Below, piece by piece: positions 28,284 to 37,000 of a DNA stretch of 64,000 nt; within the stretch, counting starts at the first letter, position 1, and the number at the start of each line of letters is the position of its first letter. This DNA comes from an uncultured Isoptericola sp. Lineage in GTDB: Bacteria; Actinomycetota; Actinomycetes; Actinomycetales; Cellulomonadaceae. Position numbers and translations under genes: made by a program. The stretch spans positions 62,001 through 126,000 of the forward strand of contig CANMFP010000003.1 of the NCBI GenBank assembly GCA_947497265.1. The letters run 5' to 3'. The notes below the pieces were generated by a model that was not told where the DNA came from, made no database searches, and worked only from the letters and a program-made list of their open reading frames with translations.

Positions 28284-29057
28284 TCAGTCGAGGGCGCGCT
28301 GCCAGCGACCGGCAGCCATGCTGACGATGAGTGCCACGAAGACCACCAGATACACCTGGCCGATGATCGCCTCGCTCGTCGCGAGCAGGCGCCCCAGCGG
28401 CGACACGGCGGCCAGGTCCCCGTAACCCAACGTCGTGATCGTCGTCAGGCTGAAGTACATGAACGACGTCGTCGACTCCTCGGCGCCGAAGAAGTGCTCC
28501 CCCGAGAGGCTGTCCACCGTGAGGAAGGCGTAGTAGTAGGCCAGCGCGATCAGCAGGTAGGCGCAGACGGCTCCGAGCAGCGTCGGCAGCGTGACCACGC
28601 GGTGCCGCACCAGCCGCCGCGCCACCACCACGGGTGCGAACGCCGCGATGACGAGGAGCAGCGGCGGTGCCGAGGTCACCGAGTCGGGGGTCTCCAGGAC
28701 GAGCACCACCACGAGGGACAGCACGACCAGCAGCCCCAGCACCACGTCCGCCCGACGACGCCACCGCGTCCGCAGGCCCGCTGCCCGCAGCGCGAGCGCG
28801 AGCGTCGCCCCCACCGTGAGGGTGGTCACCAGACCGGCCACCTGGGCGCGCCCGGCGAGCGCCCCCGCGCGGATGTCGACCAGCGACAGCAGCGCGACCG
28901 TCAGCGCCACCAGGGCGAGCAGCAGCCCGAACCGGTCGATCCAGCGCGAGTGCGGGTCGATGAGGGGATCGGTCTCGTCCGGCGGCTGCCGGCGGCGGGC
29001 GAAGAAGCTGCGCGGCCCGTGCGGGGACGGGTCGTCCTGCGGGTCTGCGCTGCTCAC
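28284..29057 (-). CDS. Two-transmembrane-pore potassium channel family protein
   Basis: 257 residues with about six hydrophobic segments, the last two flanking the selectivity filter TTITTLGYGDL (about residue 212). TxGYG is the potassium filter signature. There is no RCK/TrkA-N domain and no voltage-sensor arginine ladder. The GTG start at 29057 overlaps the YibE/F stop (GTGA), so both are co-translated. It probably forms a tetrameric potassium-selective pore in the cytoplasmic membrane. The very long open frame that extends upstream is antisense to the next genes. Confidence 0.85.
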   Translation of the reverse strand: MSSADPQDDPSPHGPRSFFARRRQPPDETDPLIDPHSRWIDRFGLLLALVALTVALLSLVDIRAGALAGRAQVAGLVTTLTVGATLALALRAAGLRTRWRRRADVVLGLLVVLSLVVVLVLETPDSVTSAPPLLLVIAAFAPVVVARRLVRHRVVTLPTLLGAVCAYLLIALAYYYAFLTVDSLSGEHFFGAEESTTSFMYFSLTTITTLGYGDLAAVSPLGRLLATSEAIIGQVYLVVFVALIVSMAAGRWQRALD

Positions 29058-30382
29058 GGCCGGTCCTGCACGGCATCCTCCAGGGGCGGGTTCGTCCCCA
29101 TCGTGGACGAGCCCGGCCCGGGGCGCGCGTCGAGGGCCGGCTCGGTCGCCCCGTCCGCGACCCGGTCCGGGGCCGGCACCGTCACGGCCGCGATCGCCGT
29201 GGTGATCGGGATCGCCAGCACCAGGCCGATCGACCCGACGAGCGTGCGGACCACCTCCTCGGCGATCTCCCCCGAGGTGATCGTCATCAGCGGCGTCTGG
29301 TCCAGCATCCAGACCGTGAGGAGCAACGGCAGCGCCGCCCCCACGTAGGCGAACGCGATCGTGTACACGGTCGAGGCGATGTGGTCGCGCCCGATCCGCA
29401 TCGCCCGCGCGAACAGCACCCGCCGCGGGGCCGTCGGCGCGAGCGAGCGCAGCTCCCACACCGCGGACGCCTGGGTGATCGTCACGTCGTTCAGGACACC
29501 CATGCCCGCGAGGACGAGGCCGCACAGGGCGATGCCCCGCAGGTCCACGGACGGGGCGATGATCGACAGGTTCTGCGCCAGCTCGTCCGACGCTCCGGTG
29601 ATGTGCGCGGCGCCCGTCGCCCAGGTGCCGATGCCCGCCGTGAGCGCCAGCCCGGCCAGGGTGCCGAGCAGCGCCACGGTGGTCCGCGCCGTCAGACCGT
29701 GCGCCAGGTAGAGGACGGCGAGCATCACCGCCGACGACGTCACGAGGGCCACACCCATCGCGCTCTCGCCCGCCAGCAGCGCCGGGAACGTGAAGCCGAC
29801 GAACACGGCGAACGCCACCGCCAGGCCTGCGATCGCCGCGAGCCCGCGCCACCGCGCCACGAGGAGCACCACGAGCGCGTAGACCGCCGCCAGGACACCG
29901 AAAGGGACGTCGCGCTGGTGGTCCATGAACACGTACGGCGTCACGGTGTCCGCGAAGTCCCCGATGTACAGCGCCGTCACGCGCTCGCCGGGCGACAACT
30001 CGAACCGGGGGTCCGCCTGCATGCCGGACGTGCCGCCGTCGGGCAGCCGGATCGCGACGTCCCCGGCGGTCGCGTCCTCCATCGTGGGCCAGGACTCGTC
30101 GCTCGACTCCTCGAGCGGCCCGACGACCGTCACGACCACGAGCTCGCTGCCCTCGACGACGACGGGGATCCGCTCGGGCACGTCGGCCTCGGACGGCCAC
30201 AGGGTCCACAGGCCGAACGCCGTGGCGACCAGGGCAGGCAGCACCAGCAGCGCCAGGACCAGGCGGGTGCGCGTCGGGGCCGACGGCACCGGTCCGCCGT
30301 GGGAGTGACCGTGCACCTGCTCGGCAGGGAGCGGCGGCTGCGCGGCGTGGCGGGCGGAGCGGCGGGTCGGGACGTCGGGCAC
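29054..30382 (-). CDS. YibE/F-like multipass membrane protein
   Basis: 442 residues from the GTG at 30382, which follows GACCAT by 6 nt. A first helix (about 40-62, LVLALLVLPALVATAFGLWTL) is followed by an extracellular segment of about 100 residues and then seven or so helices with the YibE/F features GVLNDVTITQASAVWEL and MRIGRDHIASTVYTIAFAY. The family is widespread in Gram-positive bacteria and has no proven function; transport has been suggested. The cytoplasmic N-terminus contains HGHSHGG, a possible metal-binding stretch. Operon with the potassium channel gene; divergent from the DMT transporter. Confidence 0.82.
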   Translation of the reverse strand: MPDVPTRRSARHAAQPPLPAEQVHGHSHGGPVPSAPTRTRLVLALLVLPALVATAFGLWTLWPSEADVPERIPVVVEGSELVVVTVVGPLEESSDESWPTMEDATAGDVAIRLPDGGTSGMQADPRFELSPGERVTALYIGDFADTVTPYVFMDHQRDVPFGVLAAVYALVVLLVARWRGLAAIAGLAVAFAVFVGFTFPALLAGESAMGVALVTSSAVMLAVLYLAHGLTARTTVALLGTLAGLALTAGIGTWATGAAHITGASDELAQNLSIIAPSVDLRGIALCGLVLAGMGVLNDVTITQASAVWELRSLAPTAPRRVLFARAMRIGRDHIASTVYTIAFAYVGAALPLLLTVWMLDQTPLMTITSGEIAEEVVRTLVGSIGLVLAIPITTAIAAVTVPAPDRVADGATEPALDARPGPGSSTMGTNPPLEDAVQDRP

Positions 30383-30434
30383 GGGCCGATGGTCGCACCG
30401 CGCGACGGCCGAGCCGTGGAGACCGCGCCGACCG

Positions 30435-30440
30435 TAGACT
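30435..30440 (+). promoter_or_regulatory. Putative leaderless -10 element of the DMT transporter
   Basis: TAGACT ends 6 nt before the GTG at 30447 and 3 nt before the GTG at 30444; the spacing favours the second GTG as start. Confidence 0.5.
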
Positions 30441-30446
30441 CCCGTG

Positions 30447-31529
30447 GTGACCGCGCCAGCCCCCGCCTCGCCGCCGGGCGACTCTTCGGACAGCTCCTCG
30501 GCCGGCTCGACCGGCAGCCCAGGCGGTTCTCCGGGCAGCACGGCCGGGACGGTGCTCGGCGTCGGCGCCGCTGTCGCGGGCGGGTTCGGCGCCGCGGGCC
30601 AGACCCGCATCAACGGCTCGCTGGCCGAGCACGTCGGCAGCGGTCTCGGCGCGGCGGTCGTCTCGTTCGGGTCCGGCCTGGTGCTGCTCCTCGTGGCCCT
30701 GGCCTGCTGGCCGGGCGCTCGCGCCGCCGTCGCGCGCGTCGTCGGCGCGCTGCGTTCGGGACGGCTGCGCTGGTGGGAGGTGCTGGGCGGGACCGCCGGT
30801 GGGTTCTACGTGGCGGCCCAGGGGCTGACCGCCGCCACGCTCGGGGTCGCCCTGTTCATGGTGGCGGTGGTGGCCGGGCAGTCGACCAGCTCGCTCTTCG
30901 TCGACCGGTTCGGTCTCGCGCCCGGCGGGGTGCGGCTCATCACGCTCGGGCGGGCGCTGGGACCGGTCCTGACCGTCACGGCCGTGGCGATCGCCGTGTC
31001 CGGGTCCGTGGGGACCGTGCCGTCCGTCGGGCTGGCCGTGATCCCGTTCTTCGCCGGCGCGTTCCAGTCGTGGCAGCAGGCGGTCAACGGCCGGGTGCGG
31101 GCCGTCGCGGAAGCCCCCCGCGACCCGTTCACCGGGGTGGCAGCGGCCACCTTCGGCAACTTCGTGGTGGGCACGACGGCGCTGCTGCTGGCGTTCGGCG
31201 TCTCGACCCTCGCCGTCGGGCCACCCACGGGGACGCTGCCCACGCAGTGGCCGCTCGACCTGGTGCTCTACTCCGGCGGGCTGCTCGGGATCACGTTCAT
31301 CGCGATCCAGGCCGCCGTGGTGCACCGGATCGGTGTGCTGCTGCTGGCGCTCGGGATGATCGCCGGACAGATCGTCGCAGCGCTGGTGATCGACGTCGTC
31401 GTCCCCGGGGTGGCGGCGCCCGGCCCGGCCATGTACGCCGGTGCGGTGCTCACCCTGATGGCCGTCTCGGTGCCGGTGGCCGAGTCCTGGCTCCTGCGTC
31501 GGCGTGCGAGAACTCGACGTCCCGGGTGA
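30447..31529 (+). CDS. DMT superfamily transporter, YdcZ/DUF606 type
   Basis: 360 residues. A low-complexity Pro/Ser/Gly N-terminus of about 30 residues is followed by ten hydrophobic helices arranged as two repeats, each starting with a Gly/Ala-rich helix (GAAVAGGFGAAGQTRING; then GLAVIPFFAGAFQSWQQAVN). This is the YdcZ branch of the drug/metabolite transporter superfamily. Substrate unknown. Transcribed away from the YibE/F gene. Confidence 0.85.
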   Translation: MTAPAPASPPGDSSDSSSAGSTGSPGGSPGSTAGTVLGVGAAVAGGFGAAGQTRINGSLAEHVGSGLGAAVVSFGSGLVLLLVALACWPGARAAVARVVGALRSGRLRWWEVLGGTAGGFYVAAQGLTAATLGVALFMVAVVAGQSTSSLFVDRFGLAPGGVRLITLGRALGPVLTVTAVAIAVSGSVGTVPSVGLAVIPFFAGAFQSWQQAVNGRVRAVAEAPRDPFTGVAAATFGNFVVGTTALLLAFGVSTLAVGPPTGTLPTQWPLDLVLYSGGLLGITFIAIQAAVVHRIGVLLLALGMIAGQIVAALVIDVVVPGVAAPGPAMYAGAVLTLMAVSVPVAESWLLRRRARTRRPG

Positions 31530-31559
31530 CGGTGGGTGGACCGACACGAAGGAGGACCC

Positions 31560-32009
31560 ATGGAAAGCGTCACCCAGTCCATCGACGTCGACGTCCCTGT
31601 GCGCATCGCGTACAACCAGTGGACGCAGTTCGAGGACTTCCCGCACTTCATGGAGGGTGTGGAGGAGGTGCGTCAGGTCACCGACACGACGACGCACTGG
31701 AGGACCAAGGTCGGCGGCACGGAGCACGAGTTCGACGCCGACATCACCGAGCAGCACCCCGACGAGCGTGTCGCCTGGCGCAGCACGACCGGTCCGGACC
31801 ATGCCGGCGTCGTGACGTTCCACCGTCTGGGCGACGCCCAGACGCGGGTCACCGTCCAGATGGACTGGGATCCCGCCAACGCCAAGGAGAAGGTCGGTGC
31901 GGCGCTGAACTTCGACGACCGCCGCGTCAGCGGTGACCTGAAGAAGTTCAAGACGTTCATCGAGTCGCGCGGCACCGAGACCGGTGCCTGGCGTGGCGAC
32001 GTGAGCTGA
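31560..32009 (+). CDS. SRPBCC-fold protein (polyketide cyclase/dehydrase-like)
   Basis: 149 residues. It begins with the SRPBCC pattern SIDVDVPVRIAYNQWTQFED and FPHFMEGVEEV, and ends with a long amphipathic helix LKKFKTFIESRG, the START/Bet v 1-like arrangement that forms a hydrophobic cavity. Similar small proteins are common in actinobacteria and have no proven ligand. The ATG at 31560 is supported by a strong ribosome binding site AAGGAGG 5 nt upstream, rather than the upstream in-frame GTG. Followed by a long hairpin. Confidence 0.85.
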   Translation: MESVTQSIDVDVPVRIAYNQWTQFEDFPHFMEGVEEVRQVTDTTTHWRTKVGGTEHEFDADITEQHPDERVAWRSTTGPDHAGVVTFHRLGDAQTRVTVQMDWDPANAKEKVGAALNFDDRRVSGDLKKFKTFIESRGTETGAWRGDVS

Positions 32010-32028
32010 CGCGACCACCCCTCGATCC

Positions 32029-32089
32029 CGCGAGCGTCTCTGCGCGTCCCCTCTCAGGACCTGATCCGGGCCGCGCAGAGACGCTCGCG
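32029..32089. terminator. Perfect 18 bp inverted repeat at a convergent junction
   Basis: 32029-32046 (CGCGAGCGTCTCTGCGCG) pairs perfectly with 32072-32089 around a 25 nt loop, between the SRPBCC stop and the CPBP stop. Probably a bidirectional terminator. Confidence 0.7.
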
Positions 32090-32108
32090 CTGCGTCAGGG
32101 TCGCGCTG

Positions 32109-32915
32109 TCAGGGTCGTGGGGCCGTGACGAAGATGTCGAGCAGCTCGGGATGATGCCCGTGCACCAGCACCGCGAACACGACGGCGTCGAACAGCAGGT
32201 GCACCGCCACCACGTAGGACAACGACTTGTACCGGGCGAAGATCCACCCCTGCACCAGCGCGAACGGGATGGTCAGCAGCGGCCCCCACTCGCGGTAGCC
32301 GAGCTCCCACAGGAACGAGACGAACACCATCGCCTGGAGCACGTTGGCGGCCTGCACGGGAAAGTGCCGGCACAGCAGCGTGAACACGACGCAGATGAAG
32401 AACAGCTCGTCCCACAGCCCGACGGCGTTCACTCCCACGAACAGCCGGGCGATGTCCGTGTCGCCCTCCAGGGACGGCCAGTTGCGGTACGCCCCGGACC
32501 CGAGGAAGTACGGCGGCAGCACCAGGTAGCCGATGACGACCACGGCCGCGAGATAGATCCACTGCCCGCGCGACCAGCGCCGGCCCGTGGCGACCGGGAA
32601 GCGCACCGCGCCCGCGCCGTCGTCGTCGGCCAGGACGAACCGCGAGAGCGCCCACGGCACGAGCACCGCCAGGGAGAGCGCGACGGTGAACCGGACCATC
32701 CCGGCGTCCGACAGGTCCGCCGCGAGGGGGATCGCCGAGACGATCCCCATGCCCGCCGCGATCAGCGCGAGGTGCTTGCCCAGCGCGCGGTCCACCAGCA
32801 GACCGAGGACGACGCCCGCCACCAGCGGCACGTAGCCGAGCGGACGCGCGTGCACGGCGAAGAGCAGGATGGCGGAACCGCAGACGAGCACGGCGGCGGC
32901 GTAGCGGGCGACCAT
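32109..32915 (-). CDS. CPBP-family (CAAX protease-like) intramembrane protein with altered motif 1
   Basis: 268 residues with about eight hydrophobic helices. The CPBP/Abi motifs are recognisable: GLWDELFFICVVF (motif 1, about residue 167), FLWELGYREW and HLLFDAVVF. Motif 1 normally reads EExxxR; here the first Glu is Asp and the Arg is Ile, so peptidase activity is uncertain. The family includes Rce1-like CAAX proteases and bacteriocin-immunity proteins. TAGGGT ends 6 nt before the ATG. The next gene upstream on the same strand is the heme oxygenase, 26 nt away. Confidence 0.75.
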   Translation of the reverse strand: MVARYAAAVLVCGSAILLFAVHARPLGYVPLVAGVVLGLLVDRALGKHLALIAAGMGIVSAIPLAADLSDAGMVRFTVALSLAVLVPWALSRFVLADDDGAGAVRFPVATGRRWSRGQWIYLAAVVVIGYLVLPPYFLGSGAYRNWPSLEGDTDIARLFVGVNAVGLWDELFFICVVFTLLCRHFPVQAANVLQAMVFVSFLWELGYREWGPLLTIPFALVQGWIFARYKSLSYVVAVHLLFDAVVFAVLVHGHHPELLDIFVTAPRP

Positions 32916-32941
32916 GTGCGCACCCTACCGACGGCGGACGG

Positions 32942-33598
32942 TCAGGCAGGACCGGGGTGCGACTCGCCCAGCTCGGCGAACACGGCCCGGTTGAGGCGGA
33001 ACGCCTCCTGCGCCTCGGCCACGGCGGTGGCGGTCTCCGCGTCGTCCAGGTCCAGCCCGTCGAGGCGCTCGCGGTAGAGGTCCTTGAACCGCTTGGCCTT
33101 CGGGATCTCGGGGAAGTCGTAGAACTCCAGGCCGGCCGCACCCATGCCGTAGTGACGCTGCATCATGCGCTGGACGATCTGCCCGCCCGAGAGGTCTCCC
33201 AGGTAGCGCGTGTAGGCGTGCGCGGCGTACTCGGCGAGTCGGGAGCCGACGTCGTGCAGACGTGCCACGTACGCCCGCGTGGCCGGCAGGACGCGGATCT
33301 CCGAGCGCCAGCCCGGCCCGTACAGGTGGGCGAGGTCGCGCTCGATGGCCGGGACGCGGGTCAGCTCGTCGAAGACGAGGGAGGCGCCGCGGGCGTCGTG
33401 CCGGACGACGGCGCTCGCCTCCTCCAGCGCGGTGTACACCGAGAGCTGCTGCGCCGCGAGGTCGGCGTAGGCCGCCACGTCGAGGTCTCCGGACATCAGC
33501 CGCGAGACGAACTCCTCGGACTCGGCCTCCTGGTGCTCGGCGCGCGTCCCCTCGCGCAGCAGCACGGAGAGGGGAGCCTCGGGAGCGAGGGTGGGCAT
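32942..33598 (-). CDS. hmuO: Heme oxygenase (biliverdin-producing, HmuO-like)
   Basis: 218 residues, all-helical canonical heme oxygenase. The proximal heme-ligand His is in TRAEHQEAESEEF (about residue 22) and the distal helix has the conserved flexible LGDLSGGQI (about residue 137). It splits heme to biliverdin, CO and iron, releasing iron for the cell. GGAGG lies 6 nt before the ATG. A DtxR/IdeR-type palindrome sits about 66 nt upstream of the start, so iron probably represses it. No heme transporter or reductase is adjacent. Confidence 0.92.
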   Translation of the reverse strand: MPTLAPEAPLSVLLREGTRAEHQEAESEEFVSRLMSGDLDVAAYADLAAQQLSVYTALEEASAVVRHDARGASLVFDELTRVPAIERDLAHLYGPGWRSEIRVLPATRAYVARLHDVGSRLAEYAAHAYTRYLGDLSGGQIVQRMMQRHYGMGAAGLEFYDFPEIPKAKRFKDLYRERLDGLDLDDAETATAVAEAQEAFRLNRAVFAELGESHPGPA

Positions 33599-33663
33599 GG
33601 CGGCCTCCGGAAGGTCGTGACGACCTGACAGAACGTCAGGATGTCAGAACGGTAGCAGGCAAA

Positions 33664-33679
33664 GTTAGGCATGCCTACC
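33664..33679 (-). promoter_or_regulatory. DtxR/IdeR-like iron box of the heme oxygenase gene
   Basis: GTTAGGCATGCCTACC contains the perfect palindrome TAGGCATGCCTA, of the TTAGG-x-CCTAA type recognised by DtxR/IdeR. Placed upstream of an iron-release gene, it is probably an iron-dependent repressor site. Nearby, CTGAC-AGAAC-GTCAG (33626-33640) is a second short inverted repeat. Confidence 0.65.
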
Positions 33680-33702
33680 CTCTGCCGTCGCCGCCCGACC
33701 CG

Positions 33703-33882
33703 TCATCCCCGGACGACGGCGACCACGCCGAGCACCAGCCCCCAGAACGCCAGGCCGATCCCGGCGGCGATCAGCAGTCCGTGCGCCCCCGTCGCGCCGC
33801 GCCGCGCCGTCCAGATCGCCCTGCCGGCCAGCACGGCGCCGAGCACCATCAGGACGACCCCCCACCAGAACATGCGCCCCAT
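33703..33882 (-). CDS. Small two-helix membrane protein
   Basis: 59 residues from the ATG at 33882, with two hydrophobic helices (FWWGVVLMVLGAVLAG and GLLIAAGIGLAFWGLVLGVV) joined by a short basic loop. The frame can be extended upstream but the extension is polar and overlaps a likely promoter region. No family is recognised. Support is the clear two-helix pattern and codon usage; a gene of this size could be missed or spurious. Confidence 0.5.
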   Translation of the reverse strand: MGRMFWWGVVLMVLGAVLAGRAIWTARRGATGAHGLLIAAGIGLAFWGLVLGVVAVVRG

Positions 33883-33980
33883 CGTCCGCGATTTCGGTTG
33901 CCCGTGCATCCTGAGGCTTTTGCCCCGATTTCTGCCCGCCTTCGCTGTGCCCCGACACACGCCCGACACACGCTCGAATG

Positions 33981-34007
33981 TTGCCTGCATCACAGAAGGA
34001 CTATCTT
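33981..34007 (+). promoter_or_regulatory. Possible sigma-70-type promoter of the subtilase gene
   Basis: TTGCCT (33981-33986) and TATCTT (34002-34007) are separated by 15 nt in a locally AT-richer stretch, about 90 nt before the subtilase ATG. Spacing is a little short, so this is tentative. Confidence 0.3.
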
Positions 34008-34093
34008 GCGAGGGACCTCCGGCGACGGGAGCCACGACGCAGTGGCCACGGGCCGGAAGTCTCGTTACGGACCGAGACGAAGGGTGCGCTCAC

Positions 34094-37000
34094 ATGCGCT
34101 TGCGGAAACACCAGTCCAGACTCCGGCTCGCCGCCATCACCTCCGGCGCCGCGCTGGTCATCACCTCTCTCACCGCCACGGGGGCCGGCGCCGCGCCGGA
34201 GGACCCGGACGACCTCAGCCTCACCGAGGCGCAACCGACCGCGACGTCGCGGGAGGACGGCCCCAAGGCGCCCACGAGCGCGCTCGTCGAGACGCCGAAG
34301 AAGCTGCTCTCGCTCAGCTCGAGCAAGAAGGTCCCCGTCATGGTCAAGTACGACTACGACGCCGTGGCCTCCTACGACGGCTCCGTGCCGGAGTATGACG
34401 CGACCAGCCCCGCCGTCACCGGCGAGCCCCTGACGAAGAACGCCCCCGCCGAGAAGCGCTACCGGGGGTACGTCGAGAAGCAGGAGCGTTCGATCACCGC
34501 GGACGTCCAGGACGCCGTCCCCGGCACCGAGGTCGTGACCAGCTTCGACGTCGTCTACGGCGGCGTCGCCGCGCTCGTCCCCGGCGACGAGATCCCGGCG
34601 CTGCTCGAGGTGCCCGGCGTGGTCGCCGTGCAGGAGAACACGCTCGAGAAGCCGCTGACCGACTCGAGCACCGACTTCATCGACGCCCCCGCGGCCTACG
34701 AGGAGCTGGGTACCGAGTCCGAGGCCGGCGACGGGCTCGTGCTCGGCAACATCGACACCGGACTCTGGCCGGAGCACCCCTCGTTCGCCGACGACGGCAA
34801 CCTCAGCGCGTACGACGGCCCGGCGGTCGCCTGCAACTACGGCGACAACCCGCTGACGCCCGAGGACGACCCGTTCGAGTGCAACGACAAGCTCATCGGC
34901 GGCTACTCCTTCACCGCGATGTACGACCTGCTGAACCCGGGTGAGTACCTGTACGAGGGCACCGCACGGGACGCGGAGGGACACGGCTCCCACACCTCGG
35001 GCACGTCGGCGGGCAACGTCGTCGAGGACGTCCAGACCATCGGCCCGGAGCTCGAGAAGATCCAGGGCGTCGCACCCGGCGCGAAGATCATCGAGTACAA
35101 GGCGCTCGGCCCGGGCGGCGGCTACACCTCCGACCTGGTCGCCGCCGTGGAGCAGGCGATCGTCGACGACGTCGACGCGATCAACTACTCGATCTCGGGC
35201 GGCAGCACCGTCTCCGACCCGGTCGAGATCGCGTTCCTCAACGCCTACGACGCCGGGGTCTTCGTCGCGGCGTCGGCCGGCAACTCCGGTCCGGGCGCCG
35301 CGACGGCGAACCACGTGAGCCCGTGGGTGACCACGGTCGCCGCCTCGACGCAGACGCGCGAGTTCAGCTCGACGCTCACGCTGACGGCCGACGACGGCTC
35401 GACGTTCACCGCCGACGGCGCCTCCATCGTCGAGGGCGTGGAGGAGCCGCTGCCGGTCGTGCACGCCTCCGAGCCGCCCTACTCCGACCCGATGTGCCTC
35501 GAGCCGGCACCCGAGGGCACCTTCGAGGGCATGATCGTGCTCTGCGAGCGCGGCGAGAACGCCCGCGTCCTCAAGGGCTACCACGTGATGCAGGGCGACG
35601 CCGAGGGCATGATCCTCTACAACCCGACGCTCGCCGACGTGGCCACCGACAACCACTACCTGCCGGCCGTGCACCTCGCGGACGGCACCGAGATGATGGC
35701 GTGGTTCGAGGAGCGCTCGGGGGTGACGGGCACGTTCACCGACGGCGCGCCGTCCGAGGGTCAGGGTGACGTCATCGCGGCGTTCTCCTCCCGTGGCCCG
35801 GCGGGCCCGGTCATCAAGCCGGACATCACCGCGCCCGGCGTGCAGGTCCTCGCAGCTATGACGCCGACGCCGGCGGCCCCCGAGAGCGGTCCGTCCGGCC
35901 AGTACTACCAGGCGATCAACGGCACCTCGATGTCCTCCCCGCACATCGCCGGCGTGGGCCTGCTGCTCCGCGCGGCGAACCCCGACTGGACGCCGGGGCA
36001 GATCAAGTCGGCCATCATGACCCAGTCGACCACCGACGTCGTGAAGGAAGACCTGACCACCCCGGCCGACCCGTTCGACATGGGCGCGGGCCGCGTCGAC
36101 GTCGGCGAGTCGCTGACGCCGCCGTTCACGATCAGCGACACCACGGCGAACTTCGCCACGCTGACCACGGACCCGGTGCACGCGGTCGACCTCAACATCC
36201 CGTCGATCAACGCACCGACCCTGCCCGGCAGGCTGACCACCACGCGCACGCTCGAGAACACGTCGGGCCGCCACCTGGTCGTGCGCCCGAAGGCCGACGC
36301 ACCCCGGGGCACGAAGATCTCGTTCAGCCCTCGGATCGCGACGGTCCGTCCCGGCAAGAGCGTGTCGTTCGACATCACGATCACCGACACCTCGGCCAGC
36401 GGCGAGCAGAAGTTCGCCGAGATCACGTTCCGCACCCAGCGCGGTCACGGCCACCTGCCGGTCGCCTTCGTGCCCACCCAGGGCAACGTGGCGCTGACCC
36501 AGTCCTGCGAGGAGGAGTCGATCCACTTCAAGGACCGGGTGGACTGCACCGTGACGGCGACCAACGAGTCGTTCAACGAGCAGTCGGTGTCGCTCACCAC
36601 CACGGGCGAGCGGGCGCTGAAGGGCAAGCACTCGGAGTCGGGGGACCTCGCGGCCGCGGAGCTCGGCGTGCCGAGCGTCGACGCCCTCGACGGCTCCGGG
36701 TTCCTCGACCTCGAAGACTTCGGCATCTCGCCGGAGTCCTTCGGCGACGAGACGTTGACGAACTACGACGTGCCAGCCTACTCGTTCAACGGCCGGACGT
36801 ACACGTCGCTCGGCGTCGACTCCAACGGCTACCTCGTGGCCGGCGGCGGGACGTCCGAGGACAACAACTGCTGCGACCTGCCGGACGGCGCGTCGTCGGC
36901 CCGTCCCAACTCGGTGCTCGCGCCGTTCTGGACCGACCTGAACAGCGAGGCCGGCGACGGCACCGCGGCCGAGGGTGTGCGCATCGGCAGCCTCACCGAC

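Noticed and set aside
28284..32018. 1244-residue minus-strand open frame
   Set aside because: Only its last 257 residues (the potassium channel) look like protein; the rest is antisense to genes at 29054-32009 and has Arg/His/Gly-rich shadow composition.
33671..34093. Upstream in-frame extension of the subtilase
   Set aside because: It would put 141 polar residues before an obvious signal peptide and cross a probable promoter.
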